The notes: generated from the sequence alone by a model not told the origin. 64,000 bases of DNA from an uncultured Spirochaetaceae bacterium (GCA_902789325.1 CADANN010000004.1:1-64000); one strand, 5' to 3'. Shown: positions 52,836 through 62,027, counted from the stretch's first letter. Numbers and translations: made by a program.

Positions 52836-54611
52836 ATGTCTACTATCAGAAAACTTACACGTGGCCTGAATAAGAAGTACATCATCAATTCAATTTTATC
52901 TCCAATTGTAATGATTGGCGAAGTTTTGATGGAAGTAATCATTCCTTTTATCATGGCTAAAATTATCGACGTGGGTATTGCAGGCAAAGACCTGCCTTTT
53001 GTTGCAAAATACGGTGCAATCATGATTGGTTTAGCCGTTTTTTCATTATTCTGTGGAGTTATGGGAACCCGCTGTTCAACAGTGGCAGCTCAGGGCTTTG
53101 CGTATACGCTTAGAACAAGACTTTATCAGAAGATTCAGACTTTTTCTTTTGCGAATATCGACCGTTTTAGCACTGCATCTCTTGTAACCCGTCTTACAAC
53201 CGACGTAAACATGGCACAGAACGTATACCGTATGCTCATTCATATGTGCGTTCGCTCTCCATTTATGTTGATTGCCGGAACAATCATGGCTTTCAGAATG
53301 AATTCGCAGCTTGCAATTTTATTCCTTATTGCCGTTCCAATTATTGTAATTTCAATCCTGATTATTTCAAATCTTGCGCATCCTCGCTTTGTAAAAATGA
53401 TGAAAACAATCGATGGAATGAACTCTGCAATTCAGGAAAACCTCATTGGAATCCGCATTGTAAAGGCTTATGTTCGTGGAGATTTTGAGGAAAATAAATT
53501 CCGCAAGGCCGCAGATGACGTTCGCCGTGCTCAGGTACATGCCGAAAAGCTTATCATATTTATGATGCCTATCATGCAGCTGGTAATGTATGTTTCAATG
53601 ATTGCCGTAATGTGGTTTGGTGGTCGGCTTGTAGTAGGCGGACACATGCTCAGCGGTGAACTTATCAGCTTCTTTACTTATGTAACTCAGGTACTTTCTT
53701 CTATTATGTTCCTTGGAATGGTGTTTGTTTCTCTTGTAATGGTACAGGCATCAAATCAGCGTATTGTAGAAGTTCTTGATGAAGTTCCGGATATCGACAA
53801 TCCTGCAAATCCGGTAATGGAAGTAAAAGACGGTTCAGTTGAATTTGATAAGGTTGATTTCAGCTACAATAAAAAAGCTGATAACTGCATTCTCAAAGAT
53901 ATTAATCTTAAAATTGAAAGCGGGCAGGTTGTCGGAATTATCGGATCTACCGGTTCTTCAAAAACTTCGCTGGTTGCACTTTTGCCTCGTCTTTATGATG
54001 TTCTTGAAGGTTCAGTAAAAATCGGCGGTGTAGATGTCCGCAATTATGATATTCAGGTTTTGCGCGACAGTGTTGCAATGGTTCTTCAGAAGAATGTTCT
54101 TTTCAGCGGAACAATTAAAGACAACCTGCGCTGGGGTAACAAAGAAGCAACTGATGAACAGATTGTTGCAGCTTGTAAGGCTGCAGATGCAGATGGTTTT
54201 ATTAATTCCTTCCCTGAAGGTTATGAAACAATGCTCGGCCAGGGCGGTGTAAACGTTTCTGGTGGTCAGAAGCAGAGACTTTGTATTGCCCGTGCACTTC
54301 TTAAAAATCCAAAGATTTTGATTCTTGATGACTCAACCTCTGCAGTTGATACAGCAACTGAAGGTCGAATCAGAAACGCACTCAAGGAACTTGCTCCTGA
54401 AACTACAAAGATTATTATTGCTCAGCGTATTTCTTCTGTAAAAGAAGCAGATAAGATTATCGTTCTTGATGAAGGAACTGTAAGTGCCGTTGGAACACAC
54501 GACGAGCTTCTTGAAAGCAGTAAGATTTACCGCGAGGTTTACGAATCTCAGCAGCAGGGAAGTGGAGACGCTGACCTTGCCGGAGATTCAAGTGAAGGAG
54601 GTGAAAACTAA
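52836..54611 (+). CDS. ABC exporter half-transporter, degenerate ATP site
   Basis: This 591-residue protein has six membrane helices (15-310) and a C-terminal ATPase. Walker A reads GSTGSSKTS, with Ser replacing the usual Gly before Lys. The signature is VSGGQKQR. Walker B is ILILDDSTSAVDT, with Asp instead of the catalytic Glu. The H-loop residue is Gln (IIAQRIS) rather than His. These changes mark the non-hydrolysing partner of heterodimeric type IV exporters, such as BmrC/TM287-like pairs. It overlaps the next gene by 1 nt. The substrate is unknown. Confidence 0.93.
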   Translation: MSTIRKLTRGLNKKYIINSILSPIVMIGEVLMEVIIPFIMAKIIDVGIAGKDLPFVAKYGAIMIGLAVFSLFCGVMGTRCSTVAAQGFAYTLRTRLYQKIQTFSFANIDRFSTASLVTRLTTDVNMAQNVYRMLIHMCVRSPFMLIAGTIMAFRMNSQLAILFLIAVPIIVISILIISNLAHPRFVKMMKTIDGMNSAIQENLIGIRIVKAYVRGDFEENKFRKAADDVRRAQVHAEKLIIFMMPIMQLVMYVSMIAVMWFGGRLVVGGHMLSGELISFFTYVTQVLSSIMFLGMVFVSLVMVQASNQRIVEVLDEVPDIDNPANPVMEVKDGSVEFDKVDFSYNKKADNCILKDINLKIESGQVVGIIGSTGSSKTSLVALLPRLYDVLEGSVKIGGVDVRNYDIQVLRDSVAMVLQKNVLFSGTIKDNLRWGNKEATDEQIVAACKAADADGFINSFPEGYETMLGQGGVNVSGGQKQRLCIARALLKNPKILILDDSTSAVDTATEGRIRNALKELAPETTKIIIAQRISSVKEADKIIVLDEGTVSAVGTHDELLESSKIYREVYESQQQGSGDADLAGDSSEGGEN

Positions 54612-56557
54612 TGCCACCTATGAGACAAAAAGGTTTTGGAAAACCTAAAAATGCTAAAAAAACAATTGGCCGCATCCTTCAGTATATGGGAAAATTTAAG
54701 GCACTCTGGCTTGTAGTATTCCTTTGTGTAATCACAAGTTCCGGGGCTTCTGTAATTGGAACCTATCTGATTAAGCCGGCTTTGAATAATTATATCATTC
54801 CATTAATTGGAAATCAGAATCCGGATTTCAGCGGATTTGCAAAACTTTTGATTGGAGTTCTTGCACTTTTTTGTGTCGGAGTTTTTGCTTCCTGGTGTAA
54901 CTCACGTTTGATGATTTATATTTCAACAAATCTTCTGTATAACGTGCGCTGCGACTTATTCTCAAGACTCGAAAAACTTCCAATTAAATATTACGACGCA
55001 CATACACACGGCGAGCTCATGTCACGCTTTACAAATGATACAGATGCCTTGCGTGAAATGATGAGCCAGACAATTCCTCAGCTCTTTTCTTCTATTATAA
55101 CAGTAGCTTCTGTATTTGTTATGATGATTTCTTTGAGCCCGCTTTTGACAATTGTAATGCTTGTTACAATGTTCCTTATTACTTTGAGCATGGCCGCTGT
55201 AGGAAAACGTTCGGCAAAAGCTTTCCGTGAAAACCAGAAATGTATTGGTGAACTCAACGGCTTTATTGAAGAGATGGTAGAAGGCCAGAAGGTAATCAAA
55301 GTATTCAATCATGAAGGCGAAGCAATGGCTCAGTTTAATAAACTCAGCGATAATCTTCGCAAGGCCGGAACAGACGCCATGACTTACGGTGGTCTTATGG
55401 GGCCAATGATGAATAACTTCAGCCATATGCAGTATGCAGTTGTTGCAATTCTTGCCGCAGCCCTTATGATTCTTGGTGAAAGCGGAAGAATGACTTTCAA
55501 CTTCTTTACTGGCATTATGAACCTTGGAACAATCGCAGCCTTCCTGCAGTATACAAGATCTTTCAGCCAGCCGATTTCTATGATGAGTATGCAGGCAAAC
55601 TCTGTTTTGAACGCACTCGCTGGTGCAGAACGCATCTTTGCTGTAATTGATGAAGAAGAAGAAATTGACGAAGGTAAATTCACTCTCGTAAATGCTTTTG
55701 AAGCTAAAGCTGATGGACAGGAAGATGATGGTGAACGCCATCTTGTTCAGTCTTATGCAACTACCGGCGAATGGGCCTGGAAAAATCCTGCAGACAGCTC
55801 TTTGAAAAAGCTTGAAGGGGAAGTGGTATTTGATCACGTAACCTTTGGTTATAAGCCTGAAAAAACAGTTTTGCATGATATCTGTATTCACGCAAAGCCG
55901 GGACAGAAGATTGCGCTTGTAGGTTCTACAGGTTCTGGTAAGACAACTACAATTAATTTGCTTTCACGTTTTTATGATGTTCCGGATGGCTGTGGTAAAA
56001 TTACTTATGATGGCATTCCTTTGAATGATATTGCAAAGGCAAGTCTCCGTAAGTCGCTTGGAATGGTTCAGCAGACAACACATTTATTTACAGGAACTAT
56101 TAAAGATAATATCCGCTACGGAAACCTCGAGGCTTCTGATGCGCAGATTTATGAGGCTGCAAAACTTGCAAATGCAGATCACTTTATCCGCCATCTGGAA
56201 AATGGTTACGATACTGTTATTACTGGCGATGGCGCAAGCTTAAGTCAGGGACAGCGACAGTTACTGGCAATTGCGCGAGCGGCTGTAGCAAATCCTCCAG
56301 TTTTAGTATTGGATGAGGCGACCTCGTCTATTGATACACGTACTGAAAAGTTAATAGAAGACGGTATGGATTCGCTGATGAAGGGGCGCACTACGTTTGT
56401 AATTGCACACCGCCTTTCTACCGTACGCAACGCGGACGAGATTATTGTTCTGGAACACGGGAACATAATTGAGCGCGGCACCCATGACGAACTTATCGCC
56501 GCTAAGGGGCGCTACTACTTCCTGTACACCGGAAATAAAATAACTCTTGATGAGTAG
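54611..56557 (+). CDS. ABC exporter half-transporter, canonical ATP site
   Basis: This 648-residue partner has an extended N-terminus, six membrane helices, and a 45-residue insert between membrane and ATPase domains (about 365-400). Its ATPase domain has Walker A GSTGSGKTT, signature LSQGQRQL, Walker B LVLDEATSSIDT and an H-loop His (IAHRLS). With the preceding degenerate subunit it makes one active site per dimer. Transported molecules could be lipids, drugs or peptides. The start codon overlaps the upstream stop. Confidence 0.94.
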   Translation: MPPMRQKGFGKPKNAKKTIGRILQYMGKFKALWLVVFLCVITSSGASVIGTYLIKPALNNYIIPLIGNQNPDFSGFAKLLIGVLALFCVGVFASWCNSRLMIYISTNLLYNVRCDLFSRLEKLPIKYYDAHTHGELMSRFTNDTDALREMMSQTIPQLFSSIITVASVFVMMISLSPLLTIVMLVTMFLITLSMAAVGKRSAKAFRENQKCIGELNGFIEEMVEGQKVIKVFNHEGEAMAQFNKLSDNLRKAGTDAMTYGGLMGPMMNNFSHMQYAVVAILAAALMILGESGRMTFNFFTGIMNLGTIAAFLQYTRSFSQPISMMSMQANSVLNALAGAERIFAVIDEEEEIDEGKFTLVNAFEAKADGQEDDGERHLVQSYATTGEWAWKNPADSSLKKLEGEVVFDHVTFGYKPEKTVLHDICIHAKPGQKIALVGSTGSGKTTTINLLSRFYDVPDGCGKITYDGIPLNDIAKASLRKSLGMVQQTTHLFTGTIKDNIRYGNLEASDAQIYEAAKLANADHFIRHLENGYDTVITGDGASLSQGQRQLLAIARAAVANPPVLVLDEATSSIDTRTEKLIEDGMDSLMKGRTTFVIAHRLSTVRNADEIIVLEHGNIIERGTHDELIAAKGRYYFLYTGNKITLDE

Positions 56558-56563
56558 TCTTGC

Positions 56564-56591
56564 TTGACACCTAACTCCTTTGTGATAGAAT
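56564..56591 (+). promoter_or_regulatory. Promoter of the small exported protein gene
   Basis: TTGACA (56564-56569), a 16-nt spacer and TAGAAT (56586-56591). Confidence 0.7.
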
Positions 56592-56623
56592 TAAATAAAA
56601 CTATTACAAAGGAGATTTTTTTT

Positions 56624-56995
56624 ATGAAAAAACTATTGGCTCTTGCTATTGCTGCGATTATGACAGCTGGCCTCTTTGCTTTGGACCTTGGAGGAATCAA
56701 AGGTACCTGGCAGGATAAAAAGTGGGATGCAGATTGGACATTCTCTGCTGATGGAAAAATCGTGCTTACAAAAACAAGCACTGGTGAAGAAGTATACACC
56801 TTCAAAGATGGTACAGTTCAGAACTTCAAAGTAAAGGCTGATACAAAAGGTGTTTCAATTTCTTTTGATTGCAAAGACACAGAACGTTCATATTCCTTCA
56901 AAAAAGGTCTCTCTCTCGATGCTGATCTCGATATGGTAGTAAATCCAGACTGGACCACCGAAGACTACGAGACTGTAATTAAGTTTAAGAAATAG
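56624..56995 (+). CDS. Small exported beta-rich protein
   Basis: ATG 56624 has AAAGGAG upstream; a longer frame to 56564 overlaps the promoter. The 123-residue product has a signal peptide (LLALAIAAIMTAGLFA) and a mature part of beta strands with lipocalin-like or LipL-like rhythm (GIKGTWQDKKWDADWTFSAD; IVLTKTSTGEEVYTF). It has its own promoter and terminator, suggesting a well-expressed periplasmic protein. I do not recognise the family. Confidence 0.75.
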   Translation: MKKLLALAIAAIMTAGLFALDLGGIKGTWQDKKWDADWTFSADGKIVLTKTSTGEEVYTFKDGTVQNFKVKADTKGVSISFDCKDTERSYSFKKGLSLDADLDMVVNPDWTTEDYETVIKFKK

Positions 56996-57039
56996 GAATC
57001 TAAGTCATCCTTCTTAAAGTATAAATAATGGGCTCACTG

Positions 57040-57075
57040 AACAGTCCTGACACGCAAGCGTCAGGACTGTTTTAT
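57040..57075 (+). terminator. Terminator of the small exported protein gene
   Basis: AACAGTCCTGAC (57040-57051) and GTCAGGACTGTT (57060-57071) form a 12-bp stem. The T-run is short (TTTTA). Confidence 0.75.
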
Positions 57076-57077
57076 GG

Positions 57078-57102
57078 CAGGTTGAAAATATCAATCAACC
57101 TG
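57078..57102. repeat. Short inverted repeat before palindromic element A
   Basis: CAGGTTGA (57078-57085) and TCAACCTG (57095-57102) are reverse complements. Confidence 0.55.
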
Positions 57103-57105
57103 TCA

Positions 57106-57156
57106 AACGGCTGAGTCAAGGCCTTGAGCGAAGCGTGCCTTGACCAGACGTATATG
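57106..57156. repeat. Palindromic intergenic element, copy A
   Basis: The core stem is GTCAAGGC (57115-57122) with GCCTTGAC (57137-57144), loop CTTGAGCGAAGCGT. It matches copy B (60058-60108) at nearly all positions. The left arm ACGGCTG would pair with CAGCCGT, which copy B retains on its right side, so the two appear to descend from one longer palindrome. Confidence 0.8.
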
Positions 57157-57229
57157 ATGACAAATATTTGACAATTCATTATAATTTTTTCCAATATTTT
57201 AAATAAAATGCTTTAAGAGGAATGACAGA

Positions 57230-59980
57230 ATGAAAGCAATTGAATTGGAAAAGGCCTACGAGCCTAAGTCTTTTGAAGACAGAATCTACAACGAATGGGA
57301 AAGCAAAGGCTATTTTAAGCCGGCCAGCGACGAAAAGTCACCGGTTCACGAGCAGTACAAATGCCAGTGTGCAGACTGCAACAAAAAAACAAATACTTAT
57401 TCTGTCGTCATTCCTCCTCCAAATGTAACCGGTGTTCTCCACATGGGACACGGTCTTAACAATACTCTTCAGGATATCGTAGTTCGCTATCACCGTATGA
57501 AGGGCGATAATACTCTCTGGCTTACAGGTACAGACCACGCTGGAATTGCAACTCAGAACGTAGTTGAACGCCAGCTTAAAAAAGAAGGCCTTACACGTAA
57601 CGACCTTGGCCGCGAAAAGTTTCTTGAGCGCACCTGGAAGGTTAAGGAAGATCATCATGCAACTATCGTAAAGCAGCAGAGAAAGCTCGGTAACTCTACA
57701 GACTGGGACCGCGAGCGCTTTACTTATGACGAAGGCCTCTCTGCCGCAGTTCGCGATGTTTTCGTAACTCTTTATGAGCGCGGACTTATGTACCGTGGTA
57801 AGCGCCTTGTAAACTGGTGTCCTCGCTGTGGTACTGCTCTTGCTGATGATGAAGTAGACCACGAAGATACTCAGGGTGCAATGTATCACCTTTATTATGA
57901 ATATGCTGATGGAAGTGGAAAGATTGAAGTTGCAACAACTCGTCCGGAAACCTTCTTTGGTGATACTGCCGTTGCTGTAAATCCTAAGGATGAACGCTAT
58001 AAGTCTATCGTTGGAAAAATGCTCAAGCTTCCTATTACCGGAAAAGAAATTCCTATTATTGCAGATGAATATGTTGATATGGAATTCGGAACCGGTATGG
58101 TAAAGATTACTCCAGCCCATGACCCTAACGACTGGGAAGTAGGTAAGAGACACAATCTTGAAGTAATCAATCTTCTTACTCCGGACGGACGCATGAACGA
58201 AAACGTTCCTGAAAAATACCGCGGACTCAAGCCGGAACAGGCTCGCGCCCTTGTAATAGAAGATTTGACAGCTGCAGGCCTTTTCAAGGGTGAAGAAAAA
58301 ATGGTTCACTCTGTTGGACACTGCTACCGCTGTAAAACTGTAGTTGAGCCATACCTTTCTGACCAGTGGTTCGTAAAAATGAAGCCAATGGCAGACAAGG
58401 CTCTTGCCGCATGGAAAAATGGAGAAATCCAGTTCTTCCCACAGAAATGGGAAAATACTTATGAGCAGTGGCTCGTTAATATCCGCGACTGGTGTGTAAG
58501 CCGCCAGATCTGGTGGGGACACAGAATTCCTGTATGGTACTGTCAGAAGTGTGGCGAAGTTATTGTAAGCCGTACAGATCCAACCAAGTGTCCGAAATGT
58601 GGTTGTGGTGCAGAAGACCTCAAGCAGGATGAAGACGTTCTTGATACCTGGTTCTCGTCATGGCTCTGGCCTTTCTCAACACTCGGCTGGCCTGAGAAAA
58701 CTAAGGACCTCGAAACCTTCTATCCTACAACAGCCCTTGTAACTGCATACGATATCATCTTCTTCTGGGTTGCACGTATGATTATGGCTGGTCTTGAGTT
58801 TACAGGTAAGGCTCCATTCCACGATATTTACATGCACGGACTTGTTCGCGATAAGCAGGGCCGCAAGATGTCTAAGTCTCTTGGAAACGGAATGGATCCT
58901 CTTGAACTCATCGACATTTACGGTGCCGATGCCCTTAAGTTTACACTCGGATTTATGTGTGCTCAGGGACAGGATGTTCTTATTGATAAGGATTCTTTCA
59001 AACTTGGAAGCCGCTTCTGTAACAAAGTATGGAACGCTAGTCGCTATCTTCTTGGTAACCTTGAAGGCCGCAACCTTGTTCCGGTTACAGATGCAGACCT
59101 TACAGAACTCGATAAGTGGATTTATGGCCGTCTTAATCACGCAGTTAAGACTGCCCGTGAAGCTCTGGATACATACCGCTACAATGATGCAGCTGCTGCA
59201 CTTATGGAATACTTCTGGAATGAATTCTGCGACTGGTATGTTGAAGCTACAAAGATCAACTTCAAAAATGGTGATGATAAAGAAAAGGACCGTCAGGCTT
59301 CAGTTCTCATGAACATTCTCGAAGAAAACCTGCGACTTCTTCATCCATATATTCCTTTCGTTACAGAAGAGATTTATGGAAAACTGCCGCTTGCTGAAAT
59401 TGCTGCTAACCGCAAGGCTGCAGGAACTCAGAAGATTGCTTCTAACAGCGAATATGTTGGCATGCTCATCAATGCTCCATATCCTGAAGTTACTGAGGCT
59501 TGCGACAATTCAGAAATTGCTGCCCGCTTCGAAGCTCTTAAGGATTTGATTGGTAAGGTTCGTGCTACAAAGGTAGACTGCGGAATTGACCCTGCAATCA
59601 AAATCAATATCGCAATTAAGATTGAAAAGGGAAGTGCAGCAGAAGTTGCCCGCGAAAAGGTTGAAATGATTCAGCTTCTTGGCGGTGTTGCTAAGGTTGA
59701 ATTTGTTGATGCTAAACCTGCAAGCTCAATTGGTGCTGTTGGAGTTGGATTTGAAGTATTTGTTCTTGTTGATGAATCAATCAATAAAGAGCAGCTTATG
59801 ACCCGCTTCCAGAAAGCAATTGAAAAAGAGCAGGGCTATGCAAGAATGAGCGAAAACAAGCTCAACGGAAACTTTGCACAGCATGCTCCAGCAAACCTTG
59901 TTCAGGAAGAACGCGATCGTCTCGCAGAAAGCCTGAGAAAGATAAAAACTCTCGAAGGTTATCTCGCAGAATTAAAATAG
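57230..59980 (+). CDS. valS: Valyl-tRNA synthetase
   Basis: This 916-residue class I synthetase charges tRNA-Val. It has PPPNVTGVLHMGHGLNNT (HIGH motif HMGH, about 70), the CP1 editing domain with TRPETFFGDTAVAV, zinc-type Cys clusters (CQKCGE and CPKCGCG, about 440-465), KMSKSLGNG (about 545) and the C-terminal coiled coil that contacts tRNA. ATG 57230 follows AGAGG. Intergenic palindromic elements flank the gene on both sides. Confidence 0.96.
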   Translation: MKAIELEKAYEPKSFEDRIYNEWESKGYFKPASDEKSPVHEQYKCQCADCNKKTNTYSVVIPPPNVTGVLHMGHGLNNTLQDIVVRYHRMKGDNTLWLTGTDHAGIATQNVVERQLKKEGLTRNDLGREKFLERTWKVKEDHHATIVKQQRKLGNSTDWDRERFTYDEGLSAAVRDVFVTLYERGLMYRGKRLVNWCPRCGTALADDEVDHEDTQGAMYHLYYEYADGSGKIEVATTRPETFFGDTAVAVNPKDERYKSIVGKMLKLPITGKEIPIIADEYVDMEFGTGMVKITPAHDPNDWEVGKRHNLEVINLLTPDGRMNENVPEKYRGLKPEQARALVIEDLTAAGLFKGEEKMVHSVGHCYRCKTVVEPYLSDQWFVKMKPMADKALAAWKNGEIQFFPQKWENTYEQWLVNIRDWCVSRQIWWGHRIPVWYCQKCGEVIVSRTDPTKCPKCGCGAEDLKQDEDVLDTWFSSWLWPFSTLGWPEKTKDLETFYPTTALVTAYDIIFFWVARMIMAGLEFTGKAPFHDIYMHGLVRDKQGRKMSKSLGNGMDPLELIDIYGADALKFTLGFMCAQGQDVLIDKDSFKLGSRFCNKVWNASRYLLGNLEGRNLVPVTDADLTELDKWIYGRLNHAVKTAREALDTYRYNDAAAALMEYFWNEFCDWYVEATKINFKNGDDKEKDRQASVLMNILEENLRLLHPYIPFVTEEIYGKLPLAEIAANRKAAGTQKIASNSEYVGMLINAPYPEVTEACDNSEIAARFEALKDLIGKVRATKVDCGIDPAIKINIAIKIEKGSAAEVAREKVEMIQLLGGVAKVEFVDAKPASSIGAVGVGFEVFVLVDESINKEQLMTRFQKAIEKEQGYARMSENKLNGNFAQHAPANLVQEERDRLAESLRKIKTLEGYLAELK

Positions 59981-59994
59981 AAAAAAATAAAAAA

Positions 59995-60025
59995 AACGGT
60001 GGTGGAACTTAGCGAAGCCGCCGTT
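59995..60025 (+). terminator. Hairpin after valS
   Basis: AACGGTGG (59995-60002) pairs with CCGCCGTT (60018-60025) with one G-U. The loop contains AGCGAAGC, also found in the palindromic elements. The T-run is poor, so this may be a repeat more than a terminator. Confidence 0.5.
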
Positions 60026-60026
60026 A

Positions 60027-60057
60027 TTGTAGGTAGATAATATTTATCTACCTACAA
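60027..60057. repeat. Perfect 14-bp inverted repeat
   Basis: TTGTAGGTAGATAA (60027-60040) and TTATCTACCTACAA (60044-60057) are exact reverse complements separated by TAT. Confidence 0.8.
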
Positions 60058-60108
60058 AACGGGTGAGTCAAGGCTTTAAGCGAAGCGTGCCTTGACCAGC
60101 CGTATTTC
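60058..60108. repeat. Palindromic intergenic element, copy B
   Basis: The core stem is GTCAAGGC (60067-60074) with GCCTTGAC (60089-60096). The sequence matches copy A at 57106-57156 with about six differences, several in positions that alter arm pairing. Confidence 0.8.
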
Positions 60109-60132
60109 ACGGCAGTTGAAGGAGGCAGAACT

Positions 60133-60774
60133 ATGGCAAAACAGCATTACGAAATGAAAACTGACAGACCACAGAATATGAATGAGCAGCAGATGCTTCA
60201 GCTTAGTAATATTCACTTTGCTCCTTATATTCAGCTTGCAACTGCCCTGATTGGAAAAGCCCGCCACGCTGGTGGAAATATGTTCCGCCATCAGATGGAT
60301 ACTTTTGCAATCCTTCTCGATTACGGCTATATTGATCCGGTTCTGCTGAAAGCTTCTATAATACATGACACAATCGAAGATATTCCTGGCTTTATTCCAG
60401 AATTGATTGTAAATGCAGATGAAGATGGCAAGTATGTCCTTGAGCTTGTAAAAGAAGTAACCCGCAAAGAGAGTGAATCTAAAAAAGAATTTCTTTGCCG
60501 TATTCTTAATGATGGCAGCCAGAAAGCAAAAATCTTAAAATGCGCAGATCGTATTTCAAATATGATTTCGCTTGGTTATGTTACCGATCCGGAATTTATT
60601 GAACGTTACTGCGACGAAACCGAATATTTCCTTTTACCTATGTCTATTCAGGTTGATTTCAATATGTATCAGGAATTAATCAATCTGATTATGACTCGCC
60701 GCCGCTACCTTGAAGATGGCGGATATTTTGATACTCGCCACAAGCCTACAACTAGCGCCGACAGTACAAAATAA
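60133..60774 (+). CDS. HD-domain hydrolase, SpoT/MESH1-like (possible (p)ppGpp hydrolase)
   Basis: ATG 60133 follows GGAGGC. The 213-residue protein has the RSH-type HD motifs: an early His (FRHQMDTFAILLDYG), HDTIEDIPG with the HD pair (about 76) and KCADRISNM with Asp/Arg/Asn (about 137). Its size matches small alarmone hydrolases. There is no synthetase, TGS or ACT domain. It may degrade (p)ppGpp or a related nucleotide. No partner synthetase lies in this window. Confidence 0.82.
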   Translation: MAKQHYEMKTDRPQNMNEQQMLQLSNIHFAPYIQLATALIGKARHAGGNMFRHQMDTFAILLDYGYIDPVLLKASIIHDTIEDIPGFIPELIVNADEDGKYVLELVKEVTRKESESKKEFLCRILNDGSQKAKILKCADRISNMISLGYVTDPEFIERYCDETEYFLLPMSIQVDFNMYQELINLIMTRRRYLEDGGYFDTRHKPTTSADSTK

Positions 60775-60849
60775 TACATATAGACTATTTCTGAAAAATT
60801 CATTATTTTATACTCATCTAAATCTAATCTAATTTTTAGGAGATATAAA

Positions 60850-61884
60850 ATGGCAGATGTAAGAGTTGCTATTAATGGTTTCGGCCGTATTGGTCGTTTG
60901 GCTTTCCGTCAGATGTTTGACGCAAAAGGTTATGAAGTAGTTGCAATCAACGATTTGACAAGCCCAAAAATGCTTGCTCACCTTTTGAAGTATGATACAG
61001 CACAGGGTGGTTTCTGTGGTAAGATTGGTGAAGGAAAGCACACAGTATCTGCTACTGATGATTCTATCATCGTAGACGGAAAAGAAATCAAGATTTATGC
61101 TGAAAAAGATGCAGCTAACTGTCCATGGGCAGCTAACAAAGTAGACGTTGTACTCGAGTGTACAGGTTTCTACACATCTAAAGACAAGGCACAGGCTCAC
61201 ATCACAGCTGGTGCTCGCAAGGTAGTAATTTCTGCTCCTGCTGGAAACGACCTCCCAACAATCGTTTACAATGTAAACCACAAAACTTTGACAAAGAACG
61301 ACAACATCATTTCTGCAGCTTCTTGTACAACTAACTGTCTCGCTCCAATGGCTAAGGCTCTTAATGATGCATACCCAATCCAGTCTGGTATCATGTCTAC
61401 AATCCACGCTTACACTGGTGATCAGATGATTCTTGATGGTCCACAGCGCAAGGGTGACCTCCGCCGTTCACGTGCTGGTGCTCAGAACATCGTTCCAAAC
61501 TCAACAGGTGCTGCAAAGGCTATCGGTCTTGTAATTCCTGAATTGAACGGAAAATTGATTGGTTCTGCTCAGCGTGTTCCAACACCTACAGGATCTACAA
61601 CTCTTCTTTTCGCTGTAGTTAAGGGTAAGGACATCACTAAGGAATCTATCAACGCTGCTATGAAGGCTGCTGCTACAGAATCTTTCGGATACAACGAAGA
61701 CGAAATCGTATCTAGCGATATCATCGGTATGCGCTATGGTTCACTCTTCGATGCTACTCAGACAATGGTATCTAAGATTGATGACGATACATACCAGGTA
61801 GAAGTAGTATCTTGGTACGATAATGAAAACAGCTACACATCTCAGATGGTACGTACAATTAAGTACTTCAGCGAGAACTGCTAG
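60850..61884 (+). CDS. gap: Glyceraldehyde-3-phosphate dehydrogenase
   Basis: This 344-residue NAD-dependent glycolytic enzyme starts [15 protein letters not shown]. It has the catalytic Cys in [13 protein letters not shown] (about 158), the His in IHAYTGDQ, and the C-terminal [17 protein letters not shown] 60850 follows AGGAG. Codon use is noticeably more biased than in neighbours (frequent GCT, TCT, AAG), typical of high expression. A strong terminator follows at 61904. Confidence 0.97.
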   Translation: MADVRVAINGFGRIGRLAFRQMFDAKGYEVVAINDLTSPKMLAHLLKYDTAQGGFCGKIGEGKHTVSATDDSIIVDGKEIKIYAEKDAANCPWAANKVDVVLECTGFYTSKDKAQAHITAGARKVVISAPAGNDLPTIVYNVNHKTLTKNDNIISAASCTTNCLAPMAKALNDAYPIQSGIMSTIHAYTGDQMILDGPQRKGDLRRSRAGAQNIVPNSTGAAKAIGLVIPELNGKLIGSAQRVPTPTGSTTLLFAVVKGKDITKESINAAMKAAATESFGYNEDEIVSSDIIGMRYGSLFDATQTMVSKIDDDTYQVEVVSWYDNENSYTSQMVRTIKYFSENC

Positions 61885-61903
61885 TTTTCAGTTATACTGA
61901 TAC

Positions 61904-61936
61904 AAAAAAAGGACTCCTTTGCGGAGTCCTTTTTTT
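61904..61936 (+). terminator. Strong terminator of gap
   Basis: AAAAAAAGGACTCC (61904-61917) pairs with GGAGTCCTTTTTTT (61923-61936). Confidence 0.92.
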
Positions 61937-61976
61937 ATGTCTGTAGCTGTTTTCATTATCATTTTATCCTACTGTC

Positions 61977-61999
61977 GCAATTTTGCTGCGCAAAATCGC
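61977..61999. repeat. Short hairpin downstream of gap
   Basis: GCAATTTTGC (61977-61986) and GCAAAATCGC (61990-61999) pair with one mismatch. It is followed by a GC-rich stretch unlike the surrounding DNA. Confidence 0.45.
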
Positions 62000-62027
62000 T
62001 CCGTGCGGCTCTGCCAGCATCGCCGCA

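Noticed and set aside
57168-57196. valS promoter from TTGACA at 57168
   Set aside because: The only -10 candidate at 16 nt is TCCAAT, too weak to list as a feature.
57338-58522. 394-codon ORF antisense to valS
   Set aside because: Composition follows the complementary strand of a highly biased gene, with no ribosome site or domain motif. The antisense frames in argS (24705-25550) and gap (60829-61407) were rejected for the same reason.
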